Made by a program: the position numbers and the translations under genes. From positions 1-52,805 of IMG/VR virus record IMGVR_UViG_3300034375_013195: 52,805 nucleotides of DNA, one strand, 5' to 3'. The DNA is from a virus. Positions 15,390 through 24,693 of the stretch are shown here, piece by piece (the first letter of the stretch is position 1; each line of letters starts with the position of its first letter). The notes beneath the pieces are model-generated. The model searched no databases, was not told where the DNA came from, and saw nothing but the letters and a program-made list of their open reading frames with translations.

Positions 15390-15414
15390 AAGTTAATTAC
15401 TTTTTAATTAACTT
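15390..15414. promoter_or_regulatory. Palindromic operator-like site with CTTTT loop
   Basis: AAGTTAATTA (15390-15399) and TAATTAACTT (15405-15414) are perfect arms around CTTTT. The site overlaps the end of the 84-residue gene and lies just upstream of the 93-residue gene. It shares its core with 13905-13923 and 31522-31541. Confidence 0.6.
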
Positions 15415-15658
15415 CCAAAAATTCAGCTTCAAAAAACTTCTTTGCATCATAAATTGAAGTGATTGATTTAAGCCCAAAATCTTCTGCTGCAAACTCTGCT
15501 GCTGTTGTTTTGGGTTGCCCTTCTTCAATGTAATCCAAATATTTTTGATAATAACAATATCTATCAACAACAGAAACAGGAATAATTCCTGCCTTCAGCA
15601 GCAAGGCAAAATCTGCCCTGTTCATTGCCTTTTTTAATATTTGGAATGCTGTAATCAT
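15404..15658 (-). CDS. Small hypothetical protein, 84 residues
   Basis: A helical protein (MITAFQILKKAMNRADFALLLKAGIIP) overlapping the tape-measure stop by ATGA, so it is translated with it. It is acidic at the end (KKFFEAEFLEVN). Unrecognised. Genes just after tape measures are often minor tail-tip proteins. Confidence 0.55.
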   Translation of the reverse strand: MITAFQILKKAMNRADFALLLKAGIIPVSVVDRYCYYQKYLDYIEEGQPKTTAAEFAAEDFGLKSITSIYDAKKFFEAEFLEVN

Positions 15659-18600
15659 AACGCTGCATCGTTTTCAACCTGAACAACAAAGGCAGTTTCT
15701 TCAATAATATCCTGAACCGAAACAACAAACCTTGCAGAAGCAAGGGCTTCAGAGATATTATCAACTTCTGTTCCTGAATCAACTTGAATAGGAACAGAAG
15801 TTGAACCCGAAACAGCCCCAGCAAAGCCCCCATCAGCAAAGGGAATTACTGTTGAATCAACAGGGGCTGCTGAATCTTTTATCTGTTCAATAGTCTTAAT
15901 TATTTTCTGGGCTTCAGGATCTGTAAGAAGGGCCCCAGGAATAACATAAGAATCTGAAAGGGGGGCAATTGTAGGGGAAGAAACAATTCCCTCAGGCATG
16001 GAGGCCTGAACAGTTGCTTCCTTCAAAGATTCAATAATTGTTCTTGCTTCAGGATCAGCAGCAAGCAGGGAATCAATGAAGAAGGATTCTCTTTCTACTG
16101 ATGAAGCATCCCTTAAAGCAAAGGATTCACTTTCATTACCTTCTATTCCCTGGGGGAATCTTGGGGAATTTCTTGCTGTTGCCTTCTCTACTGATGAAGC
16201 ATCCCTTGAAGCAAAGGCAGCAAAGGAAAGTTCTGCAACCCTTGAATCTGTTACAGCAGTAACTTCCCTTGAAATGTTTTCAATGCTTTCTGAGGCCTGC
16301 TGAAGGCTTGTAAGGGCCTCTGAAGATTCCCTGCCTTCCATGCCTTCAACAGCCTGTTTTGTAAGCTGTATTGATTCCTGAAGGCCCTGAAGGATTTGAA
16401 GCCTTGTTGAATCCATATCCTGAACCTGAAGTTGCTGCTGAAGGGATCTTTCAACCTTCAGAAGCCTCTGATAAACCTTGTTTACCCTGGGGCTTGAAAT
16501 AGGAATTGAACTTGCTGCTGGGGCTGTAAGGCCCCCTGATTCAAAGGCCCTTACCTTCTTCTTCCTCATTTCTTCAAGCTGCCCAACCAATTCAGCCCCT
16601 TCAGGGCTCTTTAATACAGGGGCAGGAACAACATATTCAGGGCCTTTTTCCCCAATCAGGGCAAAAGTTGGGGCATTCTCTTTGCCCCCATCAGCAAAGC
16701 TTTTTTTCTTTCTTACAGATCTTCCTTCATAAGTCAAGGAAGCAGGCTTGATTTCCCCCTTCTCATTAATTACAAGGGGGCTTCCTTCTTCATCTGTAAG
16801 GCCCCCCAGGTTGAAGCCTGCAATTTCTGCAAGAAGGGTTCCTGCCTGAAGGGTATAAGCAGCAATGGTTGCGGCTTGATATACTGCCCCAGCAATAGGA
16901 TTTTTAATTGAAATCTTTGCCCCTGCTGTAATTGCGCTTGAAATTTGGCTTCTTAGGTTAATCCCAACTTCTGCTGCTGCTGCAACCTTCTGAACAGCAA
17001 TTGCTGCCCTCCCTGCTGCTGATTGTTCCCCAAAGGCTTCAATAATCCCCTGGGTTGAATTCTGAACAGCCCTTAACCCTATTTGTGTTAATCTTGCCCT
17101 TTCTTGTTCAAGCTTCTTTGATTCATCAATTCTTGCCTTATCTGATGCAAATTCTTCATCTTTTGCTTCCTTCCTGATGGCAATAAGTTCAAGTTCTACT
17201 TCAAGGGCCTCAGAAGATCCTTCTTCAAGATCTGCAAGCTTAAGTTCAAGGATCTGTTTCCTTGTTTCCCTGATCTGATTTTCAACTTCTGTTGCCCTCT
17301 GAACCCTTTCTTCAGCAGTAAGATCTTCAGCAAGCTCAATTTCTGCCCTTTCCTTTTCAAGGAACAACTTCTGCTGCTCCAATCTTTCAGTAAGGTATTC
17401 CTTTTGCTGGGTAAGTCTTTCATTATTGTCTTTTGCAAGTTGTTCAAGGTCAATTGCTGCTGAAGAAATCTCTGAGAAGCTTACATTCTGAACAGCATCA
17501 ACTTCAATTTTTTTTGTTGCCTTGCCTCCCCCCTGCTGCTCTGAATCAAAGCCTTCATTGAAGGCCTTTCCCAGGTTTTTGCCTGCTTCCTTATATTTGG
17601 CTTCAGCCTCTGAAACTTCATCTGCTCCCAGGCTTATCAGCCCAACCTTCTCCCTTTTTACTGTATTCCTGAAGGCATTGCCCCAGCTTTCTGCAATTTC
17701 TTTTCCTGCCTCAGCAGCCCTTTGCCTTCTTTCATCGGCCCCTTCCTTTATTATATCAGGAATGCTTCTGAATTCCCCCTTTAATACTGCCCCTACAACT
17801 TTCCCAATATCCTTGAATATGCTGAAGAAGTTCTGAATGATGGCTGAAAGGCCTGTAAAAACAGTTTTCCCAATAGCCCCCAAAGCTTCAAATGCCCCCC
17901 TTACAAGGGCTGATTCATTGTATAAATCAATAAAGTAATTAATCAGGGAAACAACCCCTGAAATTATCTTTTCAAGGCCATCAGCAGCGAATTCCAAAGC
18001 TGAAGCCTTCAGTTCTTTGAATGTGTTTGAACTTCCTTCAAAAAGCTGAAGGAATTGGGTATTAATCCTTTCAGTTGCTTCTGCTATTCTGAGATTTGCA
18101 GAAGCAGCCCCCCCAGCATTTTCAACAAGTTCATCAAGATTCAGATTAATATTCTGAAGGCTTGTAAGGTAATTCAGCCCAGCTTCCTCCCCAGGCCCCC
18201 CAAATATATCTGCAATTGCAGTTCCTACTTCTGAAGATAAGGGGGGAAGCTCTGAAAGCTTTGAAGATACCTTTTGAACAACTTCAAAAGCTGTTGTTGA
18301 ACCTTCTTCAAGGCTTTTTTGAATCTCAGAAGATGAAAGGCCAATTCCTTCAAGGGCATCAATTGTTGCTGGGGTAAATTCCCTAATTCTGAACAAGGAT
18401 TCCTGAATTACATCAATTCCTTTGTCAGAAAAAACCCCTGTCTTTGGCTGCTGGGCAATTAAGGCTGCTGCCTGATCTGCTGAAAGCCCAATTTCTTGAA
18501 GCCTTGAAGGATATTCCTTATACAATTCAAGAAGCTCCCCTGCTGCATCCCCCCCTGCTGCAAAGGTTTTTCTTATTATATCCCCTGCTGCTGATTGGGA

Positions 18601-19560
18601 TTCAATTGCATCTTCCCCAGCCTTCTCATAAGCCTTAAAAAGGGCTGTTGTTGCCTCTGATATTTCCCCAGCTTCCTGATTGAAAGCAGAGGCTGTTGCA
18701 GTTGTTGTTGCTGTCAGTTCTGTAAGGGCCTGCCCCTGTTCCCCTGAAAATTGCCTTACCTTCTCCCTTGTCTTATCAAGTTCAAGCCCGTAATTAGCAA
18801 CAGCAGCCCCAGCAGCAGCAATTCCTGCAACCCCAACAACAGCAAGCCCCCCTGCCCCCAGGGCTTTGAGTTGCCTGAAGGTATCTTTGAGCCCAGAAAG
18901 GGAGGAAGTAAACCTGCCAACAGGCCCAGGCATTTCATTGAAAGCCTGAACAATAGAATTTTTATAATTGCCTACGTTGCGGCTAAAAACCTGAATTCCC
19001 TGTTCTGCCTCATTGAGTTCATCAGTAATATCATTGATCTTCTTTTCTAAAAGATCAAAATCTTCCTGAGTGCCATCAATGCTTATTCTGAATTCAGACC
19101 ATTGCTTTTTAAGCCTTGAAAGTTCAACCCTTTGTTCTGATATGCTGCCAGGAACAGCCTGAAGTTCTTTTTGGGTAAGGTTGATTTCAGATCTGAGGCC
19201 CTTCAGATTGGATTCTGCAAGCTGAAGTTCTTCTGAATACTTATCAGCAGAAGCCCTTGCTTCTTTTTGCTTATCTGTAAGCTGGGCATATTCAGCAACA
19301 AGCCTTCCAATTTCCTGCCTGTTGCTTGCTTCATCCTTCCTTAATTGTGTAATTGCTGCCTTCAGCTTTGCTTTCTGGGCAATCAATTCCCTTTCAGCCT
19401 TCAGGGATTCCTGAAGCTGCTTCTTTGCAACCTTCCTTGCTTCTGTAAGCTTCTCCCTTGTCTGAATAAGCTGTTGCAGCCTCTTTTGCGATGCCTGGGA
19501 TCTTACAGCAACATCAGCATCATCAACAACAATTTCAAATATTAATTTTTCATTTTCCAT
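15655..19560 (-). CDS. Tape measure protein
   Basis: About 1,301 residues. The start is taken at 19560 (MENEKLIFEIVV), one base after the upstream stop; an earlier start would add 8 residues. The N-terminal third is a long coiled coil (AELRK/KLTEAR..., LRSEINLTQKELQ) with a hydrophobic transmembrane-like stretch near residues 245-265 (AGGLAVVGVAGIAAAGA), typical of siphophage tape measures. The middle (TDKTREKVRQFSG..., LSELPPLSSEVGTAIADIFGG) is helical with globular blocks. Hydrophobic segments later (AISYNFFIDLY-like) fit DNA-channel formation. At roughly 0.15 nm per residue the tail would be near 195 nm, so a siphovirus is inferred. It is embedded in the leftward tail operon with overlapping ends on both sides. 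Confidence 0.85.
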   Translation of the reverse strand: MENEKLIFEIVVDDADVAVRSQASQKRLQQLIQTREKLTEARKVAKKQLQESLKAERELIAQKAKLKAAITQLRKDEASNRQEIGRLVAEYAQLTDKQKEARASADKYSEELQLAESNLKGLRSEINLTQKELQAVPGSISEQRVELSRLKKQWSEFRISIDGTQEDFDLLEKKINDITDELNEAEQGIQVFSRNVGNYKNSIVQAFNEMPGPVGRFTSSLSGLKDTFRQLKALGAGGLAVVGVAGIAAAGAAVANYGLELDKTREKVRQFSGEQGQALTELTATTTATASAFNQEAGEISEATTALFKAYEKAGEDAIESQSAAGDIIRKTFAAGGDAAGELLELYKEYPSRLQEIGLSADQAAALIAQQPKTGVFSDKGIDVIQESLFRIREFTPATIDALEGIGLSSSEIQKSLEEGSTTAFEVVQKVSSKLSELPPLSSEVGTAIADIFGGPGEEAGLNYLTSLQNINLNLDELVENAGGAASANLRIAEATERINTQFLQLFEGSSNTFKELKASALEFAADGLEKIISGVVSLINYFIDLYNESALVRGAFEALGAIGKTVFTGLSAIIQNFFSIFKDIGKVVGAVLKGEFRSIPDIIKEGADERRQRAAEAGKEIAESWGNAFRNTVKREKVGLISLGADEVSEAEAKYKEAGKNLGKAFNEGFDSEQQGGGKATKKIEVDAVQNVSFSEISSAAIDLEQLAKDNNERLTQQKEYLTERLEQQKLFLEKERAEIELAEDLTAEERVQRATEVENQIRETRKQILELKLADLEEGSSEALEVELELIAIRKEAKDEEFASDKARIDESKKLEQERARLTQIGLRAVQNSTQGIIEAFGEQSAAGRAAIAVQKVAAAAEVGINLRSQISSAITAGAKISIKNPIAGAVYQAATIAAYTLQAGTLLAEIAGFNLGGLTDEEGSPLVINEKGEIKPASLTYEGRSVRKKKSFADGGKENAPTFALIGEKGPEYVVPAPVLKSPEGAELVGQLEEMRKKKVRAFESGGLTAPAASSIPISSPRVNKVYQRLLKVERSLQQQLQVQDMDSTRLQILQGLQESIQLTKQAVEGMEGRESSEALTSLQQASESIENISREVTAVTDSRVAELSFAAFASRDASSVEKATARNSPRFPQGIEGNESESFALRDASSVERESFFIDSLLAADPEARTIIESLKEATVQASMPEGIVSSPTIAPLSDSYVIPGALLTDPEAQKIIKTIEQIKDSAAPVDSTVIPFADGGFAGAVSGSTSVPIQVDSGTEVDNISEALASARFVVSVQDIIEETAFVVQVENDAAL

Positions 19561-19561
19561 C

Positions 19562-21583
19562 TTACACAATCTTTGTAAGAACAACCCTTGTAAAATCCTT
19601 TGCTCTAAATTGTTTTATCTGCTTGATTACCCAATAAAATCCCTGTAAATAAATAGGAACAATATCTTCAGCAGTTTTCTGATATTGCTCAATAACCTGG
19701 GAAACATCTGCTGCTGTAAGCTTCAGGTAAACTTCAATTTCAACAAAGTCTGAAAGGCTTTCCTTCAGTTCTTTCCAATATCGGGCTTCAAGGTCATTAT
19801 CCCAGGCAAGGCCCCCATTTGTAGCAGATGCAGATTCAAGGGCAAAATTAGCAACATAAGGGGTAATTACAGGGCCTGTTGCCCCCCCTGAAGGGGCATC
19901 TGTTAAAGTTATGCTGAAGCCTACATCTAAGGGATCAAGGATCAGCAGCCTGGGTTCCAATTCAACAGGCTTCAAATCTTCATCATATTTATCCAAAAAA
20001 GCGGAAACTTTGCCAGAAATAAGCCTTGATTCAGTTGCTGCAAAAACATTTGATGCAATATCCCCTGATTTATCAAGGGCTTCATTTTCAAGGGAGAAGG
20101 AACCATTCCCCAGGCCCTTCAAAACAGTTTCATCTTCAACCCATTCAAACCTTGATTCTTGAAAGAAGCCTGAAGGCCTTGTTTCCTTGCTGATATACCA
20201 AAAAGGTTGCCCTTCCTTTCTTACAAGCTTTGAATTCCAATCTATTGCCTGCCCCTTCCTTTTTACAATCTCTGAAAAAGGTTTCATTGTCCATCTTTTA
20301 CTAATAGGATCTGCAACAATATAAGAAGCTGTAATTGTTCCCAGGGTTCTCAGGAATTCAGATTGCTTGATTTCAGGAAGCTGATTTGCTACATCAACCC
20401 AACCTTCAGGGAAGATTTCTTCTTCAACTGATTGGGTATAAAACAAAGCATCTTCAATTGTTGCATCAACTTCAACTTCATCCCCTAAGGCAAGGGATTC
20501 AATTGCTGAAACAAAAGCAACCTGAATATCTTCCCCTTGAGAAGCCTGAACTTCAACTTCAATTTTATAGGTTCCCAAAGGCAGGGAGGCCCCTACCCCT
20601 ATCTGTTCTGAAGCTATTATTGCCCCATCTTTCAAGATGGCAATATAATGAACTGCTGAAGGGGGGTCTGCTGGGGGATTGTCAACAATTGAATAAGAAA
20701 AAGAAGCAACCCTGAATTCTGCATGATACAAGATCTTTGAAGCATTCGGTTCCTCAAAACCTGATGCAGAATAATTTGGGTTGCTTGTTGCCTCTGAAGC
20801 AATATCAATTGCTTGAATTTCATTGACATTTTCAAGGCTTCCTGAAGTATTTTCATAATCGAAATTTACAACAGTAATTATTCCCCCTGAATTTGCCCTG
20901 AAGGTATGTTCTTCAATGTAAGCTTCTCCATTCTTGAAAAGCTTATTAGTAAAAGGAATTATAAGATTTGTGAAAAAGGAATCAGCCCAGGCATTTGCTG
21001 CTGTATCAATTTGAAACCCCTGATCCTGAAGCATTAGGTTCAGCAAGTCATAAGCATACCATGAAGGGAACATAAAGTTATAATTCCATTCCCCCCCAGC
21101 AGCCAAAACAAGCTTGTAATTAATTGCAGCATAAAGGGGGGCATTATCCCCAGCAGCAGAAGCTGAATATTCTTCAACTTCTTCCATGTTCCAAAAATGA
21201 TTAAAGGCAGCAAGGCCTGAGATCTGAGGAAGCTTCAGGGTTTTTAGGACCTTAAATAAGGCTGATTCCCCAGAAAAAACAGTTGCTTGAATTTCATCTG
21301 TAATATCTTCAATCCTGAGAACCCCAGAAGGCACAATCTGAAAGCCTTGAATTTCATAAGAGCAAGGAAGAAGCTTGTAACAGGATTTTTCTTCTGAAGC
21401 AATTGCTTCAGGGTTCCCCAGCTTTTGAAGGTTCTGGGGGGTTGCTGGGATCTTCAGCTTACTTGAATAGTTAGATCTTTGAACAGTAACATCTGAAATA
21501 TCAATTCCATTGATTGTATATCCCCCAGGCTTCTGGGGATCAAGATCTATTTCAAAGCCATTTACAAACAATCTATCTTGCAT
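19562..21583 (-). CDS. Large tail/baseplate protein
   Basis: About 673 residues, starting with MQDRLFVNGFEIDLDPQKPGGYT. It overlaps the upstream stop (TGATG). The N-terminal region is beta-rich (INGIDISDVTVQRSNYSSKLKIPATPQ), followed by EIQGFQIVPSG. The middle is strand-rich, and the C-terminal third has a basic, extended region ending ARDFTRVVLTKIV. Position next to the tape measure and the size fit a distal-tail or baseplate hub. Compare element B, where no gene of this size lies in the tail cluster. Family not recognised. Confidence 0.55.
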   Translation of the reverse strand: MQDRLFVNGFEIDLDPQKPGGYTINGIDISDVTVQRSNYSSKLKIPATPQNLQKLGNPEAIASEEKSCYKLLPCSYEIQGFQIVPSGVLRIEDITDEIQATVFSGESALFKVLKTLKLPQISGLAAFNHFWNMEEVEEYSASAAGDNAPLYAAINYKLVLAAGGEWNYNFMFPSWYAYDLLNLMLQDQGFQIDTAANAWADSFFTNLIIPFTNKLFKNGEAYIEEHTFRANSGGIITVVNFDYENTSGSLENVNEIQAIDIASEATSNPNYSASGFEEPNASKILYHAEFRVASFSYSIVDNPPADPPSAVHYIAILKDGAIIASEQIGVGASLPLGTYKIEVEVQASQGEDIQVAFVSAIESLALGDEVEVDATIEDALFYTQSVEEEIFPEGWVDVANQLPEIKQSEFLRTLGTITASYIVADPISKRWTMKPFSEIVKRKGQAIDWNSKLVRKEGQPFWYISKETRPSGFFQESRFEWVEDETVLKGLGNGSFSLENEALDKSGDIASNVFAATESRLISGKVSAFLDKYDEDLKPVELEPRLLILDPLDVGFSITLTDAPSGGATGPVITPYVANFALESASATNGGLAWDNDLEARYWKELKESLSDFVEIEVYLKLTAADVSQVIEQYQKTAEDIVPIYLQGFYWVIKQIKQFRAKDFTRVVLTKIV

Positions 21584-22038
21584 CAAATGAACGGTTTTGG
21601 GGGTCTTTCAAAAGTAAGGGTAAAATCTGCAATAGGATGAAATTCAGCAACCTGAGATTCAACCCCTGTAATTATAATTTCAACATATTTGAAGCCCCCT
21701 GTATATCCTGAATCCTGGGTAATTTCCCAAACCTTTTCAGCGTGAATAAGGTAATTCAAAGCTTTTACTTCTTGATTTTCAAGGCCCTTTGCTGATACCT
21801 GAACAACCTCCTTGAATGAGCCCCTTGTTTTGGCGTAAATATTTGAAGCATCTTCATAATAATCAATTCCCTTCTTAAATACCTGGGGCTTCTCTGCTGC
21901 TGGGGTAAGAATAATTTCCCTGGGGAATACCCAGGAATCAAATCCCCCTTTTGAATTCTTCCATCTTATACAAACAGGGTTGCAGTTCTCAGGAAGCCTT
22001 GTATAAGATATTTCAATTTGATTGATGACTTCAGACAT
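21583..22038 (-). CDS. Tail-module protein, 151 residues
   Basis: A strand-rich protein (EVINQIEISYTRLPENCNPVCIRWKNSKGGFDSWVFPREI) with a C-terminal strand pair (VEIIITGVESQVAEFHPIADFTLTFERPP). It overlaps the next gene by TGATG. It could be a distal tail or receptor-tip component; unrecognised. Confidence 0.5.
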   Translation of the reverse strand: MSEVINQIEISYTRLPENCNPVCIRWKNSKGGFDSWVFPREIILTPAAEKPQVFKKGIDYYEDASNIYAKTRGSFKEVVQVSAKGLENQEVKALNYLIHAEKVWEITQDSGYTGGFKYVEIIITGVESQVAEFHPIADFTLTFERPPKPFI

Positions 22039-22049
22039 AATTCAAAATA

Positions 22050-23783
22050 TTAAGAGCCTCCACCCCCTGTTGTATAATTGACTGTTACCCCATTACCTGA
22101 AAGGCCTGCAAGGGCAGCAGTTACTGAAGGATTAATCAGATTGGGGCCTGCATTACTGCCATTAATATGAATTACCCTTCCTGTATATCCTGAACCAATC
22201 ATCCTATTCAGATCAATGATATAAGCATTAACTTCAGATTGATTCATTCCATTATCTGAAAGATCAATTACTGCTGAATTCTGATCTGCAATATTTGGAA
22301 AGGCTGTTGCAAGGTTGATATAGCCCAGGCTATTATTGGAAAGATCAAAGCTTGAAAAGGAATTTTGGTTGTTATTGGGGAATTGAACAGCCCCTGTTCC
22401 CAGGTTGCAATTGGAAAGGTTCAGGATTCCCTGAAGGCTTGTCCATTTGCTAATATTTACAGCAGCAAGGGTTCCATTCCCTGAAAGGTCTAATTCTGTT
22501 ACTGTTCTATCATTCCCCCCTTCAAAGGTTGTAATCTGATTATTTGAAAGCCTGTAAATAGGACAATTTACAAGGTTGCTTGCATCAAATCTTCCTGAAA
22601 TAACATCATCAACAAAATCAATTGCTGTAATTACAGAAGGATCAAGGTTAACAATTTCAACAGTTTGTTCTGTTCCATCAAGGCCATTTCCTGAAGTGCT
22701 TATTGAATTACCATTCATTATTGAGAGATCTTCAAAAAACCAGGTTGCAATTCCTGAAGAAGTGCTTATTGCAGGGTCAAAGGTTCCTGAAATAGGGTCA
22801 TAAGAAGTAAGGAAAGAAAAGGTTGAAGATCCTGTAATTGCAAACAGAATTGAATCTGTATTCTGCTGCTTTCCTGAGGGAAAAACAGGAACCTTAATAA
22901 CCTCAGTAAGATCTGAAACAGAAATTGCAATATCTGATGAATTCAATTCTGTTTTATTAATATCATATTCTTCCCCAGAAGCAAACAGATTATCAATCAA
23001 CCCATTAGGTACATACATGAAAGAAAGGCTGAAAGGCCATCCTTCAAAGATCCTGGGCTTCTCAAAGTCTGTAAGGAAGGCCCCCTGCTGAAGGCCTGGG
23101 GTTGCCCCTGCAAAGCCCAATTCTTCCCCCATATTTGCCCCCCTAATTCTGAAGATAGGATCAGCAGCAACAGCAAAGAAGTTATTTGAATTGATTCTTA
23201 CAGGGCTTGTTGTTGTTGTAAGGTATGTTTCCCCAATCTTAAAGTAAAAGGGAACCATTACAGCAAGATCATTTGCAGAATCCGCAAAATCAAAGCTTTC
23301 AACAAGCTCAAAATCTCTGAGAAAAGCAGAAGCATCAAATCTTATTACCCCTTTTGAATCAGGGGATCTTGATTCTGCTGCTATCTTTGAATCATCTCTT
23401 GCAGACAAATATTCAATATCTGCTTCATAATTATAATAAACTTCAACAAGGTTGATAAACTGTTCTGAAGGGGTAATTGCCACATAAGGAAGATCAAGAA
23501 CAACAACTGTATAAGTTGTTACTGTTGCAGATAAGATTTCAACATTGCCTTCAACAACTGTTGAAGATTGAACAGCTTTAAAGTAAACCTTTTGCCCTGC
23601 CTGAAAAAGGCTTGTATCTGTTGTTGCAATTCTTATCTCAATATTGCCCCCATTATTAGCATAATTAGTTGTATCAAAATCTTTTCTTTGAAAGGTGAAA
23701 ATCATGGGGGCAAGGGCTGAATTATGCCTGCTTATTGCGGTTCCTGTAAGCAGGGCAGCAGGGGTTGAAAGTTCTTGTATCAT
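22050..23783 (-). CDS. Tail protein with leucine-rich repeats
   Basis: A 577-residue protein. The first half is strand-rich and tail-like (FTFQRKDFDTTNYANNGGNIEIR; PFYFKIGETYLTTTTSPVRI). From about residue 370 the sequence turns into leucine-rich repeats: LSNNQITTFEG, VTELDLSGNGTLAAVNIS, LQGILNLSNCNLG, FSSFDLSNNSLGYINL, AVIDLSDNGMNQSEVNAYI. Each has the LxxLxLSxNxL pattern. It ends GVTVNYTTGGGGS, a flexible tip. LRRs bind proteins or sugars, so a receptor-binding role is inferred. It lies between the tail-completion genes and the 151-residue gene. Coding is almost free of CpG. Confidence 0.7.
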   Translation of the reverse strand: MIQELSTPAALLTGTAISRHNSALAPMIFTFQRKDFDTTNYANNGGNIEIRIATTDTSLFQAGQKVYFKAVQSSTVVEGNVEILSATVTTYTVVVLDLPYVAITPSEQFINLVEVYYNYEADIEYLSARDDSKIAAESRSPDSKGVIRFDASAFLRDFELVESFDFADSANDLAVMVPFYFKIGETYLTTTTSPVRINSNNFFAVAADPIFRIRGANMGEELGFAGATPGLQQGAFLTDFEKPRIFEGWPFSLSFMYVPNGLIDNLFASGEEYDINKTELNSSDIAISVSDLTEVIKVPVFPSGKQQNTDSILFAITGSSTFSFLTSYDPISGTFDPAISTSSGIATWFFEDLSIMNGNSISTSGNGLDGTEQTVEIVNLDPSVITAIDFVDDVISGRFDASNLVNCPIYRLSNNQITTFEGGNDRTVTELDLSGNGTLAAVNISKWTSLQGILNLSNCNLGTGAVQFPNNNQNSFSSFDLSNNSLGYINLATAFPNIADQNSAVIDLSDNGMNQSEVNAYIIDLNRMIGSGYTGRVIHINGSNAGPNLINPSVTAALAGLSGNGVTVNYTTGGGGS

Positions 23784-24259
23784 GATAATCTTAATCCTTT
23801 TACAAATTCTGATTTCCAGGCCAAAGCAGCCCTTCTTGCAACTTCTGGTTTGTATTTCTTAATCATTTCATTGATGCTTTCCTGCAAGCCTACCTTCTGG
23901 GCTTCTCCCTTGAATAACAGGGTTCCTTCTTCATGAATCTTCCTTGAAATCAAGTAAGCAAGGGAATCCTTTGTTATATCAACAGGGATAATAGCTTTAT
24001 CATCAATCCAGGCCCTGATCCTATCTCTGAGGCTGATTCCCTGGGAGGCCCCTTCAGCCTTTGAAGGCCCTCTGCCATATTCTTGAAAAAAGAAATACCC
24101 TGCCCCATACAATCTAAAACCTTTTCCCCCAGGTAGGTATTCAATCCTAAGGGATTCAGCAGAAGCCCCTGAAGCCTTGATTCCTCTGCTTTTTTGCCTT
24201 TGAATAATCTTTTCCTGAAGATCTTCAGCCCAGGCTTTGAAGGTTTGTTGCTGATTCAT
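23780..24259 (-). CDS. Tail-completion-like protein (HK97 gp10 type)
   Basis: About 159 residues; the start is taken at 24259 (MNQQQTFKAWAEDLQEKIIQ), which overlaps the upstream stop (ATGA). The pattern (AESLRIEYLPGGKGFRLYGAGYFFFQEYGRG, then SLRDRIRAWIDDK) fits the HK97 gp10 / neck-type family, small proteins that finish the head-tail joint. The C-terminus is basic. The gene lies between two other tail genes with ATGA coupling on both sides. Confidence 0.55.
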   Translation of the reverse strand: MNQQQTFKAWAEDLQEKIIQRQKSRGIKASGASAESLRIEYLPGGKGFRLYGAGYFFFQEYGRGPSKAEGASQGISLRDRIRAWIDDKAIIPVDITKDSLAYLISRKIHEEGTLLFKGEAQKVGLQESINEMIKKYKPEVARRAALAWKSEFVKGLRLS

Positions 24260-24693
24260 GGGCAAACTGTTTTCCTGTAACTAAACAGCTTTGCTTCAAG
24301 ATAATAGCCATCTGTTACAGCATCAAAATTGTTTCCAACAGGCAGCAACTTGAATTGAATATCAGTGAACTTTTTCAGCCTCATTGAAAGCTTCTTTTCA
24401 AGCCTTGCAATAAATTCTTCAATCAATACTTCAAGGGCCTCCACTATTGGCAATTTCTCTGCTTCTGAATCCCCCAGGAAGTTTGAATTCTGAACAAAAA
24501 CCATTTGAATGAAGTGTTCAGTTTCAATTTCCCCAACCTGATTTTTCTTCTTTGTCATCAGAATGGGAAGCAGGCAGATTGCAGGCCATGTTTCAACATT
24601 ATCAAGATCAATATTCAGTTCATACTTCTCAGCATAAGAAAAAGTATTTGCTTTTGATAATTCGCTGCAAGCTGATTCAATTATTGATTTCAT
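24256..24693 (-). CDS. Tail terminator-like protein
   Basis: A 145-residue mixed alpha/beta protein (MKSIIESACSELSKANTFSYAEKYELN; NVETWPAICLLPILMTKKKNQVGE; a helix FIARLEKKLSMRLKKF; then a strand-turn-strand end). Position right after the frameshifted tail-chaperone gene and before the gp10-like gene fits a tail terminator or completion protein. Element B's 252-residue gene at 39179-39937 follows its own chaperone gene in the same way. ATGA couples it to both neighbours. Confidence 0.5.
   Translation of the reverse strand: MKSIIESACSELSKANTFSYAEKYELNIDLDNVETWPAICLLPILMTKKKNQVGEIETEHFIQMVFVQNSNFLGDSEAEKLPIVEALEVLIEEFIARLEKKLSMRLKKFTDIQFKLLPVGNNFDAVTDGYYLEAKLFSYRKTVCP

Noticed and set aside
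16076-17836. Plus-strand open frames within the tape measure gene
   Set aside because: Low-complexity mirror images of a coiled-coil protein; no start context.
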